Part shown: positions 31,738 to 39,937 of the stretch, piece by piece
Position numbering within the stretch: position 1 is the stretch's first letter
Layout of the letters: every line of letters starts with the position of its first letter
Source of the DNA: Pseudomonadales bacterium
GTDB taxonomy: Bacteria > Pseudomonadota > Gammaproteobacteria > Pseudomonadales > Azotimanducaceae
Reading direction: 5' to 3'
Length of the DNA stretch: 64,000 bases
NCBI GenBank assembly: GCA_024234635.1
Contig: JACKNX010000003.1
Coordinates: 186,001-250,000, forward strand
Notes under the pieces: generated by a model
What the model saw: the letters and a program-made list of their open reading frames with translations, nothing else
Told to the model about the DNA's origin: nothing
Database searches by the model: none
Translations under genes and position numbers: made by a program

Positions 31738-32793
31738 CTCCGTGGAATGGCGGGCGTCCAGTCGATGGAGCGCCTCGCCGCGGGCATCGGCCGGCAGCGC
31801 CGCCAGTTCGTCAACGGCGCCCCAGAATTCAGCCCACTCCCGCCCGGAATCGTCGAACAGCCGCGCAAAGGCGGGTACATGCCGATCATAGGTCGAGCGC
31901 GATGCCAGGTACGCATTGTTGACCGCCTGCTCGACCACTCGCGCATAACGCGAGCTACCAAACGCCTGTGAATGCGTCAGAAAGCAACGCCGAAGTGCCG
32001 CGTAAACGGCCGCCTTGCCCTGCCGCCGCTCCGCCTCCGGCTGGTCGGCCGCATACACCGCCGCCAGCGCCGCCCGTAACTGCGCAAGCCAGCGCTCAAA
32101 GCCGGCCTCGGCGAGCCGGTCCTGGGCGTAGGCCGCCAACGCCTGCGGCTTGTCCGCCAGCCAGGCGCGCGCACCGGCATCGCCCACGAAGCTCGCCAAC
32201 GATTCGTTGAACGCCGCATCGCCACGCACCCACACCTTTCCGTGCGCAAGTTCGTGCATCAGCAGATTGGCCAGCTGGCCCTCGGACCAGTCGATGAAGG
32301 TGTCCAGAAGCGGATCGTCGAACCAACCAAGCGTGGAGTAGGCCGCCGCGCCGCCCACATGGACCACCCAGCCCCGGTCCCGCATTCGCCGCGCATGGCG
32401 CTGCGCGCTTTCCTTGCGAAAGTAGCCCCGGTACGGCACGCACCCGGCAAATGGATAACACCAGCGACGCGGCTCCAGGCTCAGTTCCGGCGCTGCAAAG
32501 ACATTCCAGACCACCGCGTCCCGACCGGTGGCAACAAAACTGTCATAGCGACCTTTTGCAGGCAGACCTAGCGCCTGCGCCGCGAACAACAGAATCTGAC
32601 GGGTCCGCAGAAGATCGTCGCGCAGGGACGCAGGCGTTTCGGGCGCCTCCAGCAGATGTTGCACGGATTGTCGGGCGGAAAGCACCCGTAACTGTCCCCC
32701 AACAGCCTGGCCATAGAAGCCGAGCGTCGCACAGCCGCCAAGCAGGTGAAGACTGGCCGCAAGCATCACCAGCGCGCCGATTTGGCGCATCAT
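31597..32793 (-). CDS. Putative lipoprotein aminopeptidase (HExxH metallopeptidase)
   Basis: A 398-residue probable lipoprotein. The signal MMRQIGALVMLAASLHLLGGC ends in an LGGC lipobox. The catalytic zinc motif is LLMHELAHGK (HExxH type), with AAFNESLASFVGD downstream supplying the second Glu, as in the family of putative predicted aminopeptidases. The CVPYRGYF and AYSTLGWFDDPLL motifs are also typical. ATG 32793 has GGGGGTGG upstream and begins the signal; an extension to 32829 is not signal-like. The C terminus runs about 50 residues beyond the usual end into low-complexity Asp/Gly/His-rich sequence that is antisense to the DASS gene's last 141 bp. It may be a real tail or result from loss of an earlier stop. 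Confidence 0.82.
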   Translation of the reverse strand: MMRQIGALVMLAASLHLLGGCATLGFYGQAVGGQLRVLSARQSVQHLLEAPETPASLRDDLLRTRQILLFAAQALGLPAKGRYDSFVATGRDAVVWNVFAAPELSLEPRRWCYPFAGCVPYRGYFRKESAQRHARRMRDRGWVVHVGGAAAYSTLGWFDDPLLDTFIDWSEGQLANLLMHELAHGKVWVRGDAAFNESLASFVGDAGARAWLADKPQALAAYAQDRLAEAGFERWLAQLRAALAAVYAADQPEAERRQGKAAVYAALRRCFLTHSQAFGSSRYARVVEQAVNNAYLASRSTYDRHVPAFARLFDDSGREWAEFWGAVDELAALPADARGEALHRLDARHSTELGQQQIADAGDDEDANEIQCHPFPGHGAGGDFPGTEHDGVGSGGHG

Positions 32794-32840
32794 CGCCACC
32801 CCCGTATACTCCCACGCCGGTTCAAGCACGTACCCCCGCC

Positions 32841-33728
32841 ATGTCGTCGTTGCGCGGAATCGCGGTTCTTCTCATCATCGCCGTCTTCACCATACTGGTG
32901 TGCATACCCCTGTGTACCATGGCGCTTGTCGCGCTGTTGTTGCCCGGCCGTGCCGGCAAGGCGTGGCGACGCTGGATGGAGGTGTGGCTGTTTCTCTGGT
33001 GCGGTTTCAATCGCGGACTCTTCCAGCTTTTCGGTCTCACGAAACTGACTCTGGACTGGCCCGACATCGATACCGTCTCGACGGACAAGTGGTATGTCGT
33101 CATCTGCAATCACCGGAGCTGGACCGATATCGTCATCCTGCAGTCCATACTCTGGAACCGCATTCCGCCAATCAAGTTCTTTACCAAACAGCAACTGATC
33201 TGGGTTCCGTTCATCGGCATCGGCATGTGGGCCCTGGGCTTCCCGTATGTAAAGCGGGTCACCCGTCAGCAGGTGGCGAAGAACCCCGCGTTACGACATG
33301 CCGACCGCGAAGCCGTGCGCAAAGCCTGTCAGCGTTTCAGCGAGCACCCGTCGACGCTGCTCAATTTCCTGGAGGGCACACGCTTCACTGCTGAAAAACA
33401 TGGCAGGCAGAGCTCCACAAGTTATCGCCATCTGCTGAACCCGAAAGTTGGCGGTCTGTCGTACGTGCTCGCCGACATGGGCTCCACGTTCCACCGGCTG
33501 CTGGATGTCACCATCGTGTACCCGGATGGCGCACCCAATTTCTGGGAGTTTCTGCAGGGCCGCTGCGCCCGCATCGACGTGCACGTGGAGACGCTGCCGC
33601 TTCCCGCAGCCCTGGAAAACGTCGAGAACGAGCGTGACCTGCGGCGGCATCTGACGAGCTGGCTCGATCACCGTTGGCGCGTCAAGGATGAACGCATCAA
33701 CGGGTCCGCCGTCAACCCGGCCCATTGA
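32841..33728 (+). CDS. PlsC-family acyltransferase (YihG-like)
   Basis: A 295-residue membrane acyltransferase. N-terminal hydrophobic stretches (about residues 5-45) are followed by the acyltransferase motifs: NHRSWTDIVI (HX4D), IGIGMWALGFPYVKR and NFLEGTRFTAEK, then LLDVTIVYP. The order is that of YihG and related lysophospholipid acyltransferases of gammaproteobacteria, which acylate 1-acylglycerol phosphate or similar lipids. Length matches that group. ATG 32841 is chosen because the hydrophobic start follows directly; an upstream open frame to 32451 is antisense to the peptidase gene. The stop TGA overlaps the gspA start by one base. Confidence 0.88.
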   Translation: MSSLRGIAVLLIIAVFTILVCIPLCTMALVALLLPGRAGKAWRRWMEVWLFLWCGFNRGLFQLFGLTKLTLDWPDIDTVSTDKWYVVICNHRSWTDIVILQSILWNRIPPIKFFTKQQLIWVPFIGIGMWALGFPYVKRVTRQQVAKNPALRHADREAVRKACQRFSEHPSTLLNFLEGTRFTAEKHGRQSSTSYRHLLNPKVGGLSYVLADMGSTFHRLLDVTIVYPDGAPNFWEFLQGRCARIDVHVETLPLPAALENVENERDLRRHLTSWLDHRWRVKDERINGSAVNPAH

Positions 33729-35419
33729 TGTATCTCGACTACTTCCGGTTCGACAGGGAACCATTCTCCATTTCACCCGACCCGAGCTTTCTCTATCTGA
33801 GCGCCGGGCACGACGAAGCCCTGGCACACCTGCAATACGGGTTGTCGCATGGCGGCTTCGTGCTGGTGACGGGTGAGGTTGGTACCGGCAAGACCATGCT
33901 GCTGCGCAATCTTGCCCGCCTTACCCCCGAGAACATGGACCTGGTGTTCATCCTGAACCCACGCCTGACCGCCAAGGAGCTGCTGGAAACCATCTGCGAC
34001 GAGCTCAACATCCGCGCCGAGGGTGAAGGCAACGCGTCGATCAAGAACTACGTCGATCAACTGACCACCTATCTCCTGCGTGCAAACGAACAGGGACGCA
34101 CCACCCTGCTGGTGATCGACGAAGCACAGAACCTGTCTCCCGCCGTGCTGGAGCAGATTCGTCTGCTCACCAACCTGGAGACCGACAGTCGCAAGCTGCT
34201 GCGCATCATCCTCATCGGCCAGCCGGAGCTGGATGCCATGCTGGCCCGCCGGGAGCTGCGGCAGCTCTCGCAGCGCATCACAGCGCGCTATCATCTGGGG
34301 CCACTGACGCGCGCGGAAACCAGCGCCTACATCGCCCACCGTCTTGCAAAAGCCGGCGGCGACCCCGAACTGTTCACACCGGCCGCCCAGTCGGCGCTTT
34401 TCCGCCTGACCATGGGCATTCCCCGTCTCATCAACGTTGTTGCGGACCGCGCACTTCTCGGCGCGTTCGCGCATCGGCAGCGACAGGTTGACGCGCGACT
34501 CGTACGCACAGCGGCCCGTGAGCTGCATGTGGGTATCAACCGCACCTGGAACGCCTGGTGGTCCCTGGCCATCGCCCTTGTACTGCTGCTGGCCCTCGCT
34601 GCATTGTGGGTTTTCTGGCCAGCACAGGACCCGCAACGCACAGCCGCCCGGCAGCCTGACCCGATACCGGCCGCCGAAGCTGCACCGGAGGTCGCCGAGC
34701 CTGCATTCGACAGCGACGCGTCGGCGCCAGTTCAGGCCCCTGCCCCGGACACTGCATCCGCACCCGTGGAGCCCCCGACACTCGCCGACGCACCCCTGGT
34801 GCGGCCAGACCAGTCGCGCTATCAGCTCCAGCGACATGCCTTTCATGACGTGCTTGCGCGCTGGGGTGCGAACTATCCCATCGACGCGGCACCCGCACCC
34901 TGTGAGTTTTCGCCGACACAGGATCTGCTGTGTTCCGCCCGCAATGGCACACTGGCCGACATCGAGGCCCTGGATCTGCCCGTTGTGCTGGAAATGTGGG
35001 ACGATCAGCCGGAGCCCTGGTACGCGGCCCTGCTGGAAATGCAAAACTCGACGCTGCTAATCGGCGTTGCGGGCGAACCACGCTCCGTGACGATGCGGCA
35101 GTTGCGGGACAAGTGGTTCGGCAACTACACGGTCGTCTGGCCGAGGCCGCAGCTTTATCGCGGAAACCTGAAGCCGGGCGATATCAGCGACAGCGTGACG
35201 ATTCTGCGCGATCTGCTGGAAGAGGCCAGCGGCAAAACACTGCCATTCACCATCATCAACCTGTTCGACGAAAATCTCGCCGCTGCGCTGGCCGACTTCC
35301 AGACCCGGGAAGGTTTGACCCCTGACAACGTCGCCGGTCCAATCACGTGGGTGCACCTGTTCCGACGTACCGGGGAGCGATCCATGCCAACCCTGGTACC
35401 AGCAGTCGAGGCGCGATAG
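33728..35419 (+). CDS. gspA: ExeA/GspA-like type II secretion ATPase and peptidoglycan-binding protein
   Basis: A 563-residue protein. The N-terminal AAA ATPase (about residues 1-270) contains MYLDYFRFDREPFSISPDPSFLYLS, Walker A VTGEVGTGKTMLLR and Walker B LLVIDEAQNLSP. A transmembrane helix (AWWSLAIALVLLLALAALWVF, about 278-298) follows, then a Pro/Ala-rich linker. The periplasmic part resembles the C39-like inactive peptidase domain of ExeA (PCEFSPTQDLLCSARNGTLADIEAL to WFGNYTVVWPRPQ) and ends in a peptidoglycan-binding-type domain (ALADFQTREGLTPDNVAGPIT). ExeA/GspA with GspB helps place the secretin through the cell wall. The other general secretion genes are not in this window. Confidence 0.92.
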   Translation: MYLDYFRFDREPFSISPDPSFLYLSAGHDEALAHLQYGLSHGGFVLVTGEVGTGKTMLLRNLARLTPENMDLVFILNPRLTAKELLETICDELNIRAEGEGNASIKNYVDQLTTYLLRANEQGRTTLLVIDEAQNLSPAVLEQIRLLTNLETDSRKLLRIILIGQPELDAMLARRELRQLSQRITARYHLGPLTRAETSAYIAHRLAKAGGDPELFTPAAQSALFRLTMGIPRLINVVADRALLGAFAHRQRQVDARLVRTAARELHVGINRTWNAWWSLAIALVLLLALAALWVFWPAQDPQRTAARQPDPIPAAEAAPEVAEPAFDSDASAPVQAPAPDTASAPVEPPTLADAPLVRPDQSRYQLQRHAFHDVLARWGANYPIDAAPAPCEFSPTQDLLCSARNGTLADIEALDLPVVLEMWDDQPEPWYAALLEMQNSTLLIGVAGEPRSVTMRQLRDKWFGNYTVVWPRPQLYRGNLKPGDISDSVTILRDLLEEASGKTLPFTIINLFDENLAAALADFQTREGLTPDNVAGPITWVHLFRRTGERSMPTLVPAVEAR

Positions 35420-35422
35420 ACC

Positions 35423-36031
35423 ATGTCATTGATTGTCGAAGCCAGCCGGCGCCGGCAGACAGCCGACGATCCGGATGAAGCAGCCGCGCGCGCACACGAA
35501 CGGGCCACTCAGCGTGAACGCACATCGCAACGCGTGACTACGACGATTGTCTGTCTGGTGCTCCTGGCGGGGGGCATTGGCTGGCGACTGTATCTGGACC
35601 ATCAGGCAAGCCGGTCGACACACGTGGCCGCCTCCGCGGACATACCTCCCGCAGACCCGACACCTGCCCGAGCGCCGGATATTCTCCCGGTTGATGCAAC
35701 GCGCGCCCGGTCCGATGACGAACCCGCAAACGTGGACTCCAGCAGCTGGTATCAACCGATCGATCCACCGCCGCCACCACCGCCACAGCGCAAACCGGTG
35801 CGGCTCGACTCCGCACCGGAAGCAGTACGACTGGAACTCCTGCAGTTCCGATACTCATCACATCTCTACTCCAGCCTTCCCGCCGCCCGATCACTCTCAG
35901 TCAACGCACGTCGTCTGCACGAGGGTGATGCTGTCGGCGATTGGGCACTGGCGGAGATCACCGAACGCGGTGCGATCTGGGACAACGGCGACATCATGGT
36001 TGACGTACCGGTGCTCGACCTCTGGGAGTGA
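35423..36031 (+). CDS. gspB: GspB-like type II secretion protein
   Basis: A 202-residue inner-membrane protein, partner of GspA. One transmembrane helix (TTTIVCLVLLAGGIGWRLYL, about residues 39-58) follows a charged cytoplasmic start. A Pro-rich spacer (DPPPPPPPQRKP) leads to the C-terminal GspB domain with LELLQFRYSSHLYSSLPAARSLSVNARRL and the ending NGDIMVDVPVLDLWE, matching the GspB C-terminal family (PulB/ExeB). It lies 3 bases after gspA. Function with GspA: ATP-linked insertion of the outer-membrane secretin through peptidoglycan. Confidence 0.85.
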   Translation: MSLIVEASRRRQTADDPDEAAARAHERATQRERTSQRVTTTIVCLVLLAGGIGWRLYLDHQASRSTHVAASADIPPADPTPARAPDILPVDATRARSDDEPANVDSSSWYQPIDPPPPPPPQRKPVRLDSAPEAVRLELLQFRYSSHLYSSLPAARSLSVNARRLHEGDAVGDWALAEITERGAIWDNGDIMVDVPVLDLWE

Positions 36032-36129
36032 CGGAGCGCGCTGCGTTTGTCAGCTATCGTCACCGCCGCAACGGACGTGGCGCACTACGCAACCGACGAC
36101 CGCAGACCCCAGCCCAGCTATCGACCGGG

Positions 36130-38001
36130 TTAGCGGGTACCGTTCTTCAGCAGTTTCTCGTGCAGTCTCGCGTTGACGAAAATACTGACGATGTCCTGAT
36201 CGATCAATCCCCGTCTCGCTTCGTCGTGCAGAATCTCCGCGGCCCGATCCGGCGTGATCGCCGATTTGTAGGGACGGTCCATCGCGGTCAGCGCGTCGTA
36301 GATGTCACAGACCGCCATGACCTTGGCACCGAGCGGTATCTGCTCGCCGATGAGCCCGTCAGGATAGCCGCTACCATCCAGTCGCTCGTGATGCGCGCCC
36401 GCAATGGCGGGAATTGCGGCCAACTCCGGCGGCCAGGGAAGATGAGACAGGAATTCCTTGGTATGCACGACGTGCGACTGGATTTCCCGGCGTTCCGCCG
36501 GCGTCAGCGAACCACGCCGAACGGACAAGGAAAGCAGATCGTTGTCGTCGATCAGGCCACCGATGGTACCGTCGATATCGAGGAAACGCTCCTCGCGCAC
36601 TTCGATCAGATGCCGGAAATCGCCATCTTCCAGCAGATTGGGTTCATTGGCTTTCACCAACCATTGCCAGTAGTCGTTCAGTCGGGACAACTGCTTTTCC
36701 AGCTCACGGTGTACGCGCCGACGCGCCACTTCAAAGTCTACCGGCCGGCTGTGCAGCAGATGCAACTCACGTTCCGCGGCGCGCCGCCGCAGACGTTCGC
36801 GTTGCAGTTCGAAGCGGTACTCGAGCATCGCGAAGCGCTCCGGCTCGAGCTTGTTTGATTTCAGAAGTACTTTTTCCCGCACACCGATTTTGCCGAAATC
36901 ATGCAGCAGTGCCGCGTAACGGATCTCGCGACGCTCCTCTTCACCCAGCACGATATCGCGGAACCGACTGAGACCGGAGGCCGGCAACAGATCCATCAGG
37001 GCAACCGTCGATTCCGCAACCCGAAAGGAATGGCCGCTCGTGGACGGATCGCGTTGTTCGATGGTCTTGACGCTGGCTTTGACAAAACCTTCAAACAGAT
37101 CGTTGATGTTCTGCACCAGCGTACTGCGCTGCACGGAAATGGCGGCCTGACTGGCGACAGCGCGCACCACCTCGACGATTTCCGCATCGAACACCGCCGG
37201 TTGTCCCGACCGATCGACGCGATTGACAAACTGCAGAACGCCAACCACCCGATCACGATGATCCCGCATGGGAAGCACGAGCATCGAGCGGGTTCGGTAG
37301 GACACCTTCTCATCAAAGGAGCAGTTGAAGCGATACGGCAGGTCCGGACTCAGTTCGTACACATCCGCGATGTTGAGCTCCCCACCGGAAGTCGCCACAT
37401 AACCGGCGATCGAGGTGGGTGTCATGGGCAATCGCGTCTCCACGAAGGTCGCTTCGAACGCGCTGTTCTGCGCCAGTTTGAACACGAGTGACGGAGGATC
37501 GTCCTTCTCGTCGACCAGATAGAGCGATCCGCCCTCACAGGAGGCAATTTTTCGCGCTTCCGTCAGGATGGTCTCCAGCAGCGAATCGAGGCTCTGCTGC
37601 GTGGACAGAAGTGTTCCAATCTCCGACAACTGACGCAGTCGCTGGCGTCGCACCCCGACCTCGGTGGCGAGCTGGGTCACTTTCAGGTTGCGGCGCCAGT
37701 GCGTCTCACTGTGCCGTAGCAGTTGGCGCAGCGACTCCTCGTTGGCCGCGCCAGGGATCTCGAGGTCAGCGTCGGAATCGGACGACAAAGCCGCGAACAG
37801 GGCATGGGGGAACAGCACACGACTACCCGCCTCCGGCACCATGTCGTCCATGACAACGAGCGCCACCGAGTCCCGGTGCGCGTCGCTCATGCCTTCGTCA
37901 TGCCGCAGTACCTGCCAATCGAGCTCACGCGCGGACGCCGCCAGCACGGAGTTCGCTGGATTGGAAAGGCAAAGTACCGGTCGTCGTTCTCCCATGTTCA
38001 T
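36130..38001 (-). CDS. GAF/HD-GYP phosphodiesterase with large insertion
   Basis: A 623-residue protein. Residues 1-95 look like a degenerate receiver-like region. A GAF domain (about 140-290; QSLDSLLETILTEARKIASCEGGSLYLVDE) precedes the HD-GYP domain. The HD signature is YAALLHDFGKIGVREK near 363-378, and GAHHERLDGSGYP near 535-547 retains the HHE...GYP signature. Between the two halves lies an insertion of about 110 residues (near 388-495), so the segment that normally follows the HD motif directly (NKLEPERF) appears again as SLTPAERREIQSHVVHTKEFL. Predicted to hydrolyse c-di-GMP. GAF may sense a cyclic nucleotide, ligand or oxidation state. It is convergent with gspB. Confidence 0.88.
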   Translation of the reverse strand: MNMGERRPVLCLSNPANSVLAASARELDWQVLRHDEGMSDAHRDSVALVVMDDMVPEAGSRVLFPHALFAALSSDSDADLEIPGAANEESLRQLLRHSETHWRRNLKVTQLATEVGVRRQRLRQLSEIGTLLSTQQSLDSLLETILTEARKIASCEGGSLYLVDEKDDPPSLVFKLAQNSAFEATFVETRLPMTPTSIAGYVATSGGELNIADVYELSPDLPYRFNCSFDEKVSYRTRSMLVLPMRDHRDRVVGVLQFVNRVDRSGQPAVFDAEIVEVVRAVASQAAISVQRSTLVQNINDLFEGFVKASVKTIEQRDPSTSGHSFRVAESTVALMDLLPASGLSRFRDIVLGEEERREIRYAALLHDFGKIGVREKVLLKSNKLEPERFAMLEYRFELQRERLRRRAAERELHLLHSRPVDFEVARRRVHRELEKQLSRLNDYWQWLVKANEPNLLEDGDFRHLIEVREERFLDIDGTIGGLIDDNDLLSLSVRRGSLTPAERREIQSHVVHTKEFLSHLPWPPELAAIPAIAGAHHERLDGSGYPDGLIGEQIPLGAKVMAVCDIYDALTAMDRPYKSAITPDRAAEILHDEARRGLIDQDIVSIFVNARLHEKLLKNGTR

Positions 38002-38301
38002 CGTGTCGTCCGATGACCTCGATCGGCCGGAGTATGCCTGTGCGCATTTTCACAAAACCCGCCCGCGTTCACATTTCGATGACGACGGAAGGACGCCCTG
38101 GCGCCGGATGATCTACGCCTGCGTCCCCCGATCGCCTGGTTGGGGCGTATCGCTCGGCGTGGTCAAATCTACGGACTGCGCATCGCCACTGTTCTTGCGG
38201 CAGCAAAAAATCGCCGCGATGCCGGACGATTGGAAGGGAGGGAGGAAGGGTGGTGGATGACCTCGGACCAGGCGTCCGCCCGGCCCCGAGGTCAGTGCCG
38301 A
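38002..38301. other. Intergenic region, 300 bp
   Basis: This stretch separates two minus-strand genes and should hold the promoter of the HD-GYP gene next to 38001. Open frames here have no ribosome site and no family resemblance. The only structure I see is the hairpin at 38259-38293 that follows the coiled-coil gene. Confidence 0.55.
38259..38293 (-). terminator. Hairpin after the coiled-coil membrane protein gene
   Basis: GACCTCGG (38259-38266) pairs with CCGAGGTC (38286-38293), 8 bp, around a GC-rich loop with further possible pairing. It starts 9 bases after the stop at 38302 on the minus strand. There is no U-tract, so it is a candidate only. Confidence 0.45.
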
Positions 38302-39030
38302 TCAACCGCCAACGGGAGCCGGCAGGCGGCGCTCGAGTTCGTTGAGACGATTGCTGATCTGGGCGCGGAATGCATCGATCGCAGTAATGCCCTGCTCGGT
38401 TTCCGTAAGTCGGCGCGACAGATCGTTGCGCAGCGTCGTGAGACCCTGTTGCTGGGTATTGAACTTCTGGATCATTTCGTTCTGCGAAGCCACCAGCCGC
38501 TGCATCTGCAGTTCCATGCCAGTGAGCTGATCGAGCAACTGCTGCTGCCGCGCCGCCACCTGCTCATGGCGATCCACCTGCGTCTGTTGCTTGCGGATTT
38601 CCGCTTCAATGCCCGCCAACGACTTCTGCAGTTTGCCAATACCTGCCTGGTTCTGGTCGATGAGACGCTTGTTGCGATCGTTGGTCACCGCCCAGAGCTT
38701 GCGGATCTCGGACTCCCAGAAACTTATCTTCTCCTGCGTCTGGTCGCCGGTTTCCGACAGGGTTTCGTCGGTCAGCCGCAGACGATCTTCCATTACCTTG
38801 ATGCGGCCATCCGCTTCCTCGAGCAGGGCGCTCTGACGATCCAGCATCTCCTTCTGATTGAGAATGAACCAGCCGGAGGCAGCAAGACCAGCGATGAGGA
38901 TCGCCAGAATGACGCTCATGCCGATGTTCCTGCCACCGGCTGGCGTCGCGGGCGCTCGCCGTTGCATCCGGTAGTCGCGCTCACCGGCTGTATTCATCGC
39001 ATTTGTCGAAGGCTCACGTCGTTCGCTCAT
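38302..39030 (-). CDS. Single-pass membrane protein with long coiled coil
   Basis: A 242-residue protein of unknown function. A basic, Ser/Thr-rich cytoplasmic stretch of about 36 residues is followed by a single helix, IGMSVILAILIAGLAASGWFI (about 36-56), then a nearly continuous heptad-rich coiled coil (QKEMLDRQSALLEEADGRIKVMEDRL onward to NRLNELERRLP). It resembles uncharacterised membrane-anchored coiled-coil proteins in gammaproteobacteria. No catalytic motif is visible. The coiled coil probably multimerises or tethers a partner in the periplasm. It ends at a hairpin. A terminator of the following (upstream) gene separates it from the PuuD-like gene. Confidence 0.7.
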   Translation of the reverse strand: MSERREPSTNAMNTAGERDYRMQRRAPATPAGGRNIGMSVILAILIAGLAASGWFILNQKEMLDRQSALLEEADGRIKVMEDRLRLTDETLSETGDQTQEKISFWESEIRKLWAVTNDRNKRLIDQNQAGIGKLQKSLAGIEAEIRKQQTQVDRHEQVAARQQQLLDQLTGMELQMQRLVASQNEMIQKFNTQQQGLTTLRNDLSRRLTETEQGITAIDAFRAQISNRLNELERRLPAPVGG

Positions 39031-39083
39031 GGCTCAATCAGATGCCTCGCGGAAGGGCGGCTATTGTCATTTCACAGCCTCCA

Positions 39084-39111
39084 AAAGCAAAGGGCTCGCC
39101 GAAGCGAGCCC
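39084..39111 (-). terminator. Intrinsic terminator of the PuuD-like gene
   Basis: GGGCTCGC (39092-39099) and GCGAGCCC (39104-39111) form a perfect 8-bp stem with a CGAA (on the minus strand TTCG) tetraloop. On the minus strand it is followed by TTTGCTTTTG. It lies about 30 bp after the stop at 39140. Confidence 0.85.
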
Positions 39112-39139
39112 ATACCTTTCGTTGCAGGTGCGTTGACGG

Positions 39140-39790
39140 CTACAGAAACTTGACCACGCCGTAGAGAACCGCTGTCAATGCGAAACCGCTGACAATTACG
39201 CCACGCACCGTCGTCATCGGCCCCTGCTTGCCGAAGATCGCGTTCAGTTCCAGCGCCGCGATGATGACCAGCGCCACGACCAGCGATGTCTGATTGACGC
39301 TGATCGCACCGTTGCTCAGGTGCGCGCTCGAGCCCATGAAGTACAGCATGGGAATGGAGAACAGCGTATTCGTGCGCGACGCCAGAGCCGCTTTCGGCCC
39401 CGCCGCACCGGCTGCGGGATCCGCCTGCCCGCCTGAAGCCACCTGCTGATTGGAAGCGATGACAATCTTCTGATTCGGCCAGATGATGAGCCAGACGTTC
39501 AGGAACATCAGCGTGCCCAGCGTAGCTCCGACGGTGATGTCGATGGTGACACCCGAGCCGCGAATGCCCAGCATGACAAGACCTGTCAGGAAAGTGAACA
39601 TGGCGCCCCACCGGAACCACCACAATGCACGCGGCGCAAGCTTGCTCAGCACGTCTACCCGTGCGCCCGCATCAGATTCCTTGACGTATTCCCCCTGCAC
39701 GAAATTGAAGTAGTAGAGCAGACCAATCCAGGTGATACCGAACAGGAAGTGGCCCCATCGGGCCAGGTAATCGAGAACCATAGTGTCCAT
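39140..39790 (-). CDS. PuuD-like urate-oxidase N-terminal membrane domain protein
   Basis: A 216-residue integral membrane protein with about six helices. It resembles the membrane domain of urate hydroxylase PuuD: WGHFLFGITWIGLLYYFNFVQGEYVKE and RALWWFRWGAMFTFLTGLVML. The C-terminal cytochrome c domain of full-length PuuD is missing. An Ala/Gly-rich insert (QVASGGQADPAAGAAGPKAALAS) sits in a cytoplasmic or periplasmic loop. Conserved His and Trp residues could bind haem, but this is inferred. Function unknown; the full PuuD oxidises urate to 5-hydroxyisourate. Stand-alone membrane domains of this type are found in several proteobacteria. A strong ribosome site (GGGGGAT) precedes ATG 39790. 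It ends at a strong terminator. Confidence 0.8.
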   Translation of the reverse strand: MDTMVLDYLARWGHFLFGITWIGLLYYFNFVQGEYVKESDAGARVDVLSKLAPRALWWFRWGAMFTFLTGLVMLGIRGSGVTIDITVGATLGTLMFLNVWLIIWPNQKIVIASNQQVASGGQADPAAGAAGPKAALASRTNTLFSIPMLYFMGSSAHLSNGAISVNQTSLVVALVIIAALELNAIFGKQGPMTTVRGVIVSGFALTAVLYGVVKFL

Positions 39791-39883
39791 TGCAATCCCC
39801 CATGCATAGACGTGTTGTTAGAGGCTTTCGACTATAACCAAAGGGCACCGACCGTTCTACCGCCGCGGCTTCCGGCAGCCCCA

Positions 39884-39915
39884 AAAAGCAGAACCCCGGC
39901 CGAAGCCGGGGTTCG
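39884..39915 (-). terminator. Intrinsic terminator of groESL
   Basis: GAACCCCGGC (39892-39901) and GCCGGGGTTC (39906-39915) form a perfect 10-bp stem with a four-base loop, followed on the minus strand by a short T-run (complement of AAAAA at 39884-39888). It lies 22 bp after the groEL stop. Confidence 0.9.
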
Positions 39916-39937
39916 TGAGCAACGACCGAAGCCGTTC

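Noticed and set aside
30291..31922. Plus-strand open frame shifted relative to the DASS transporter
   Set aside because: The DASS frame shows all family motifs; this frame is a +1-type shadow.
31734..31971. Alternative small frames at the end of the DASS gene
   Set aside because: They are shadows of the peptidase reading frame on the opposite strand.
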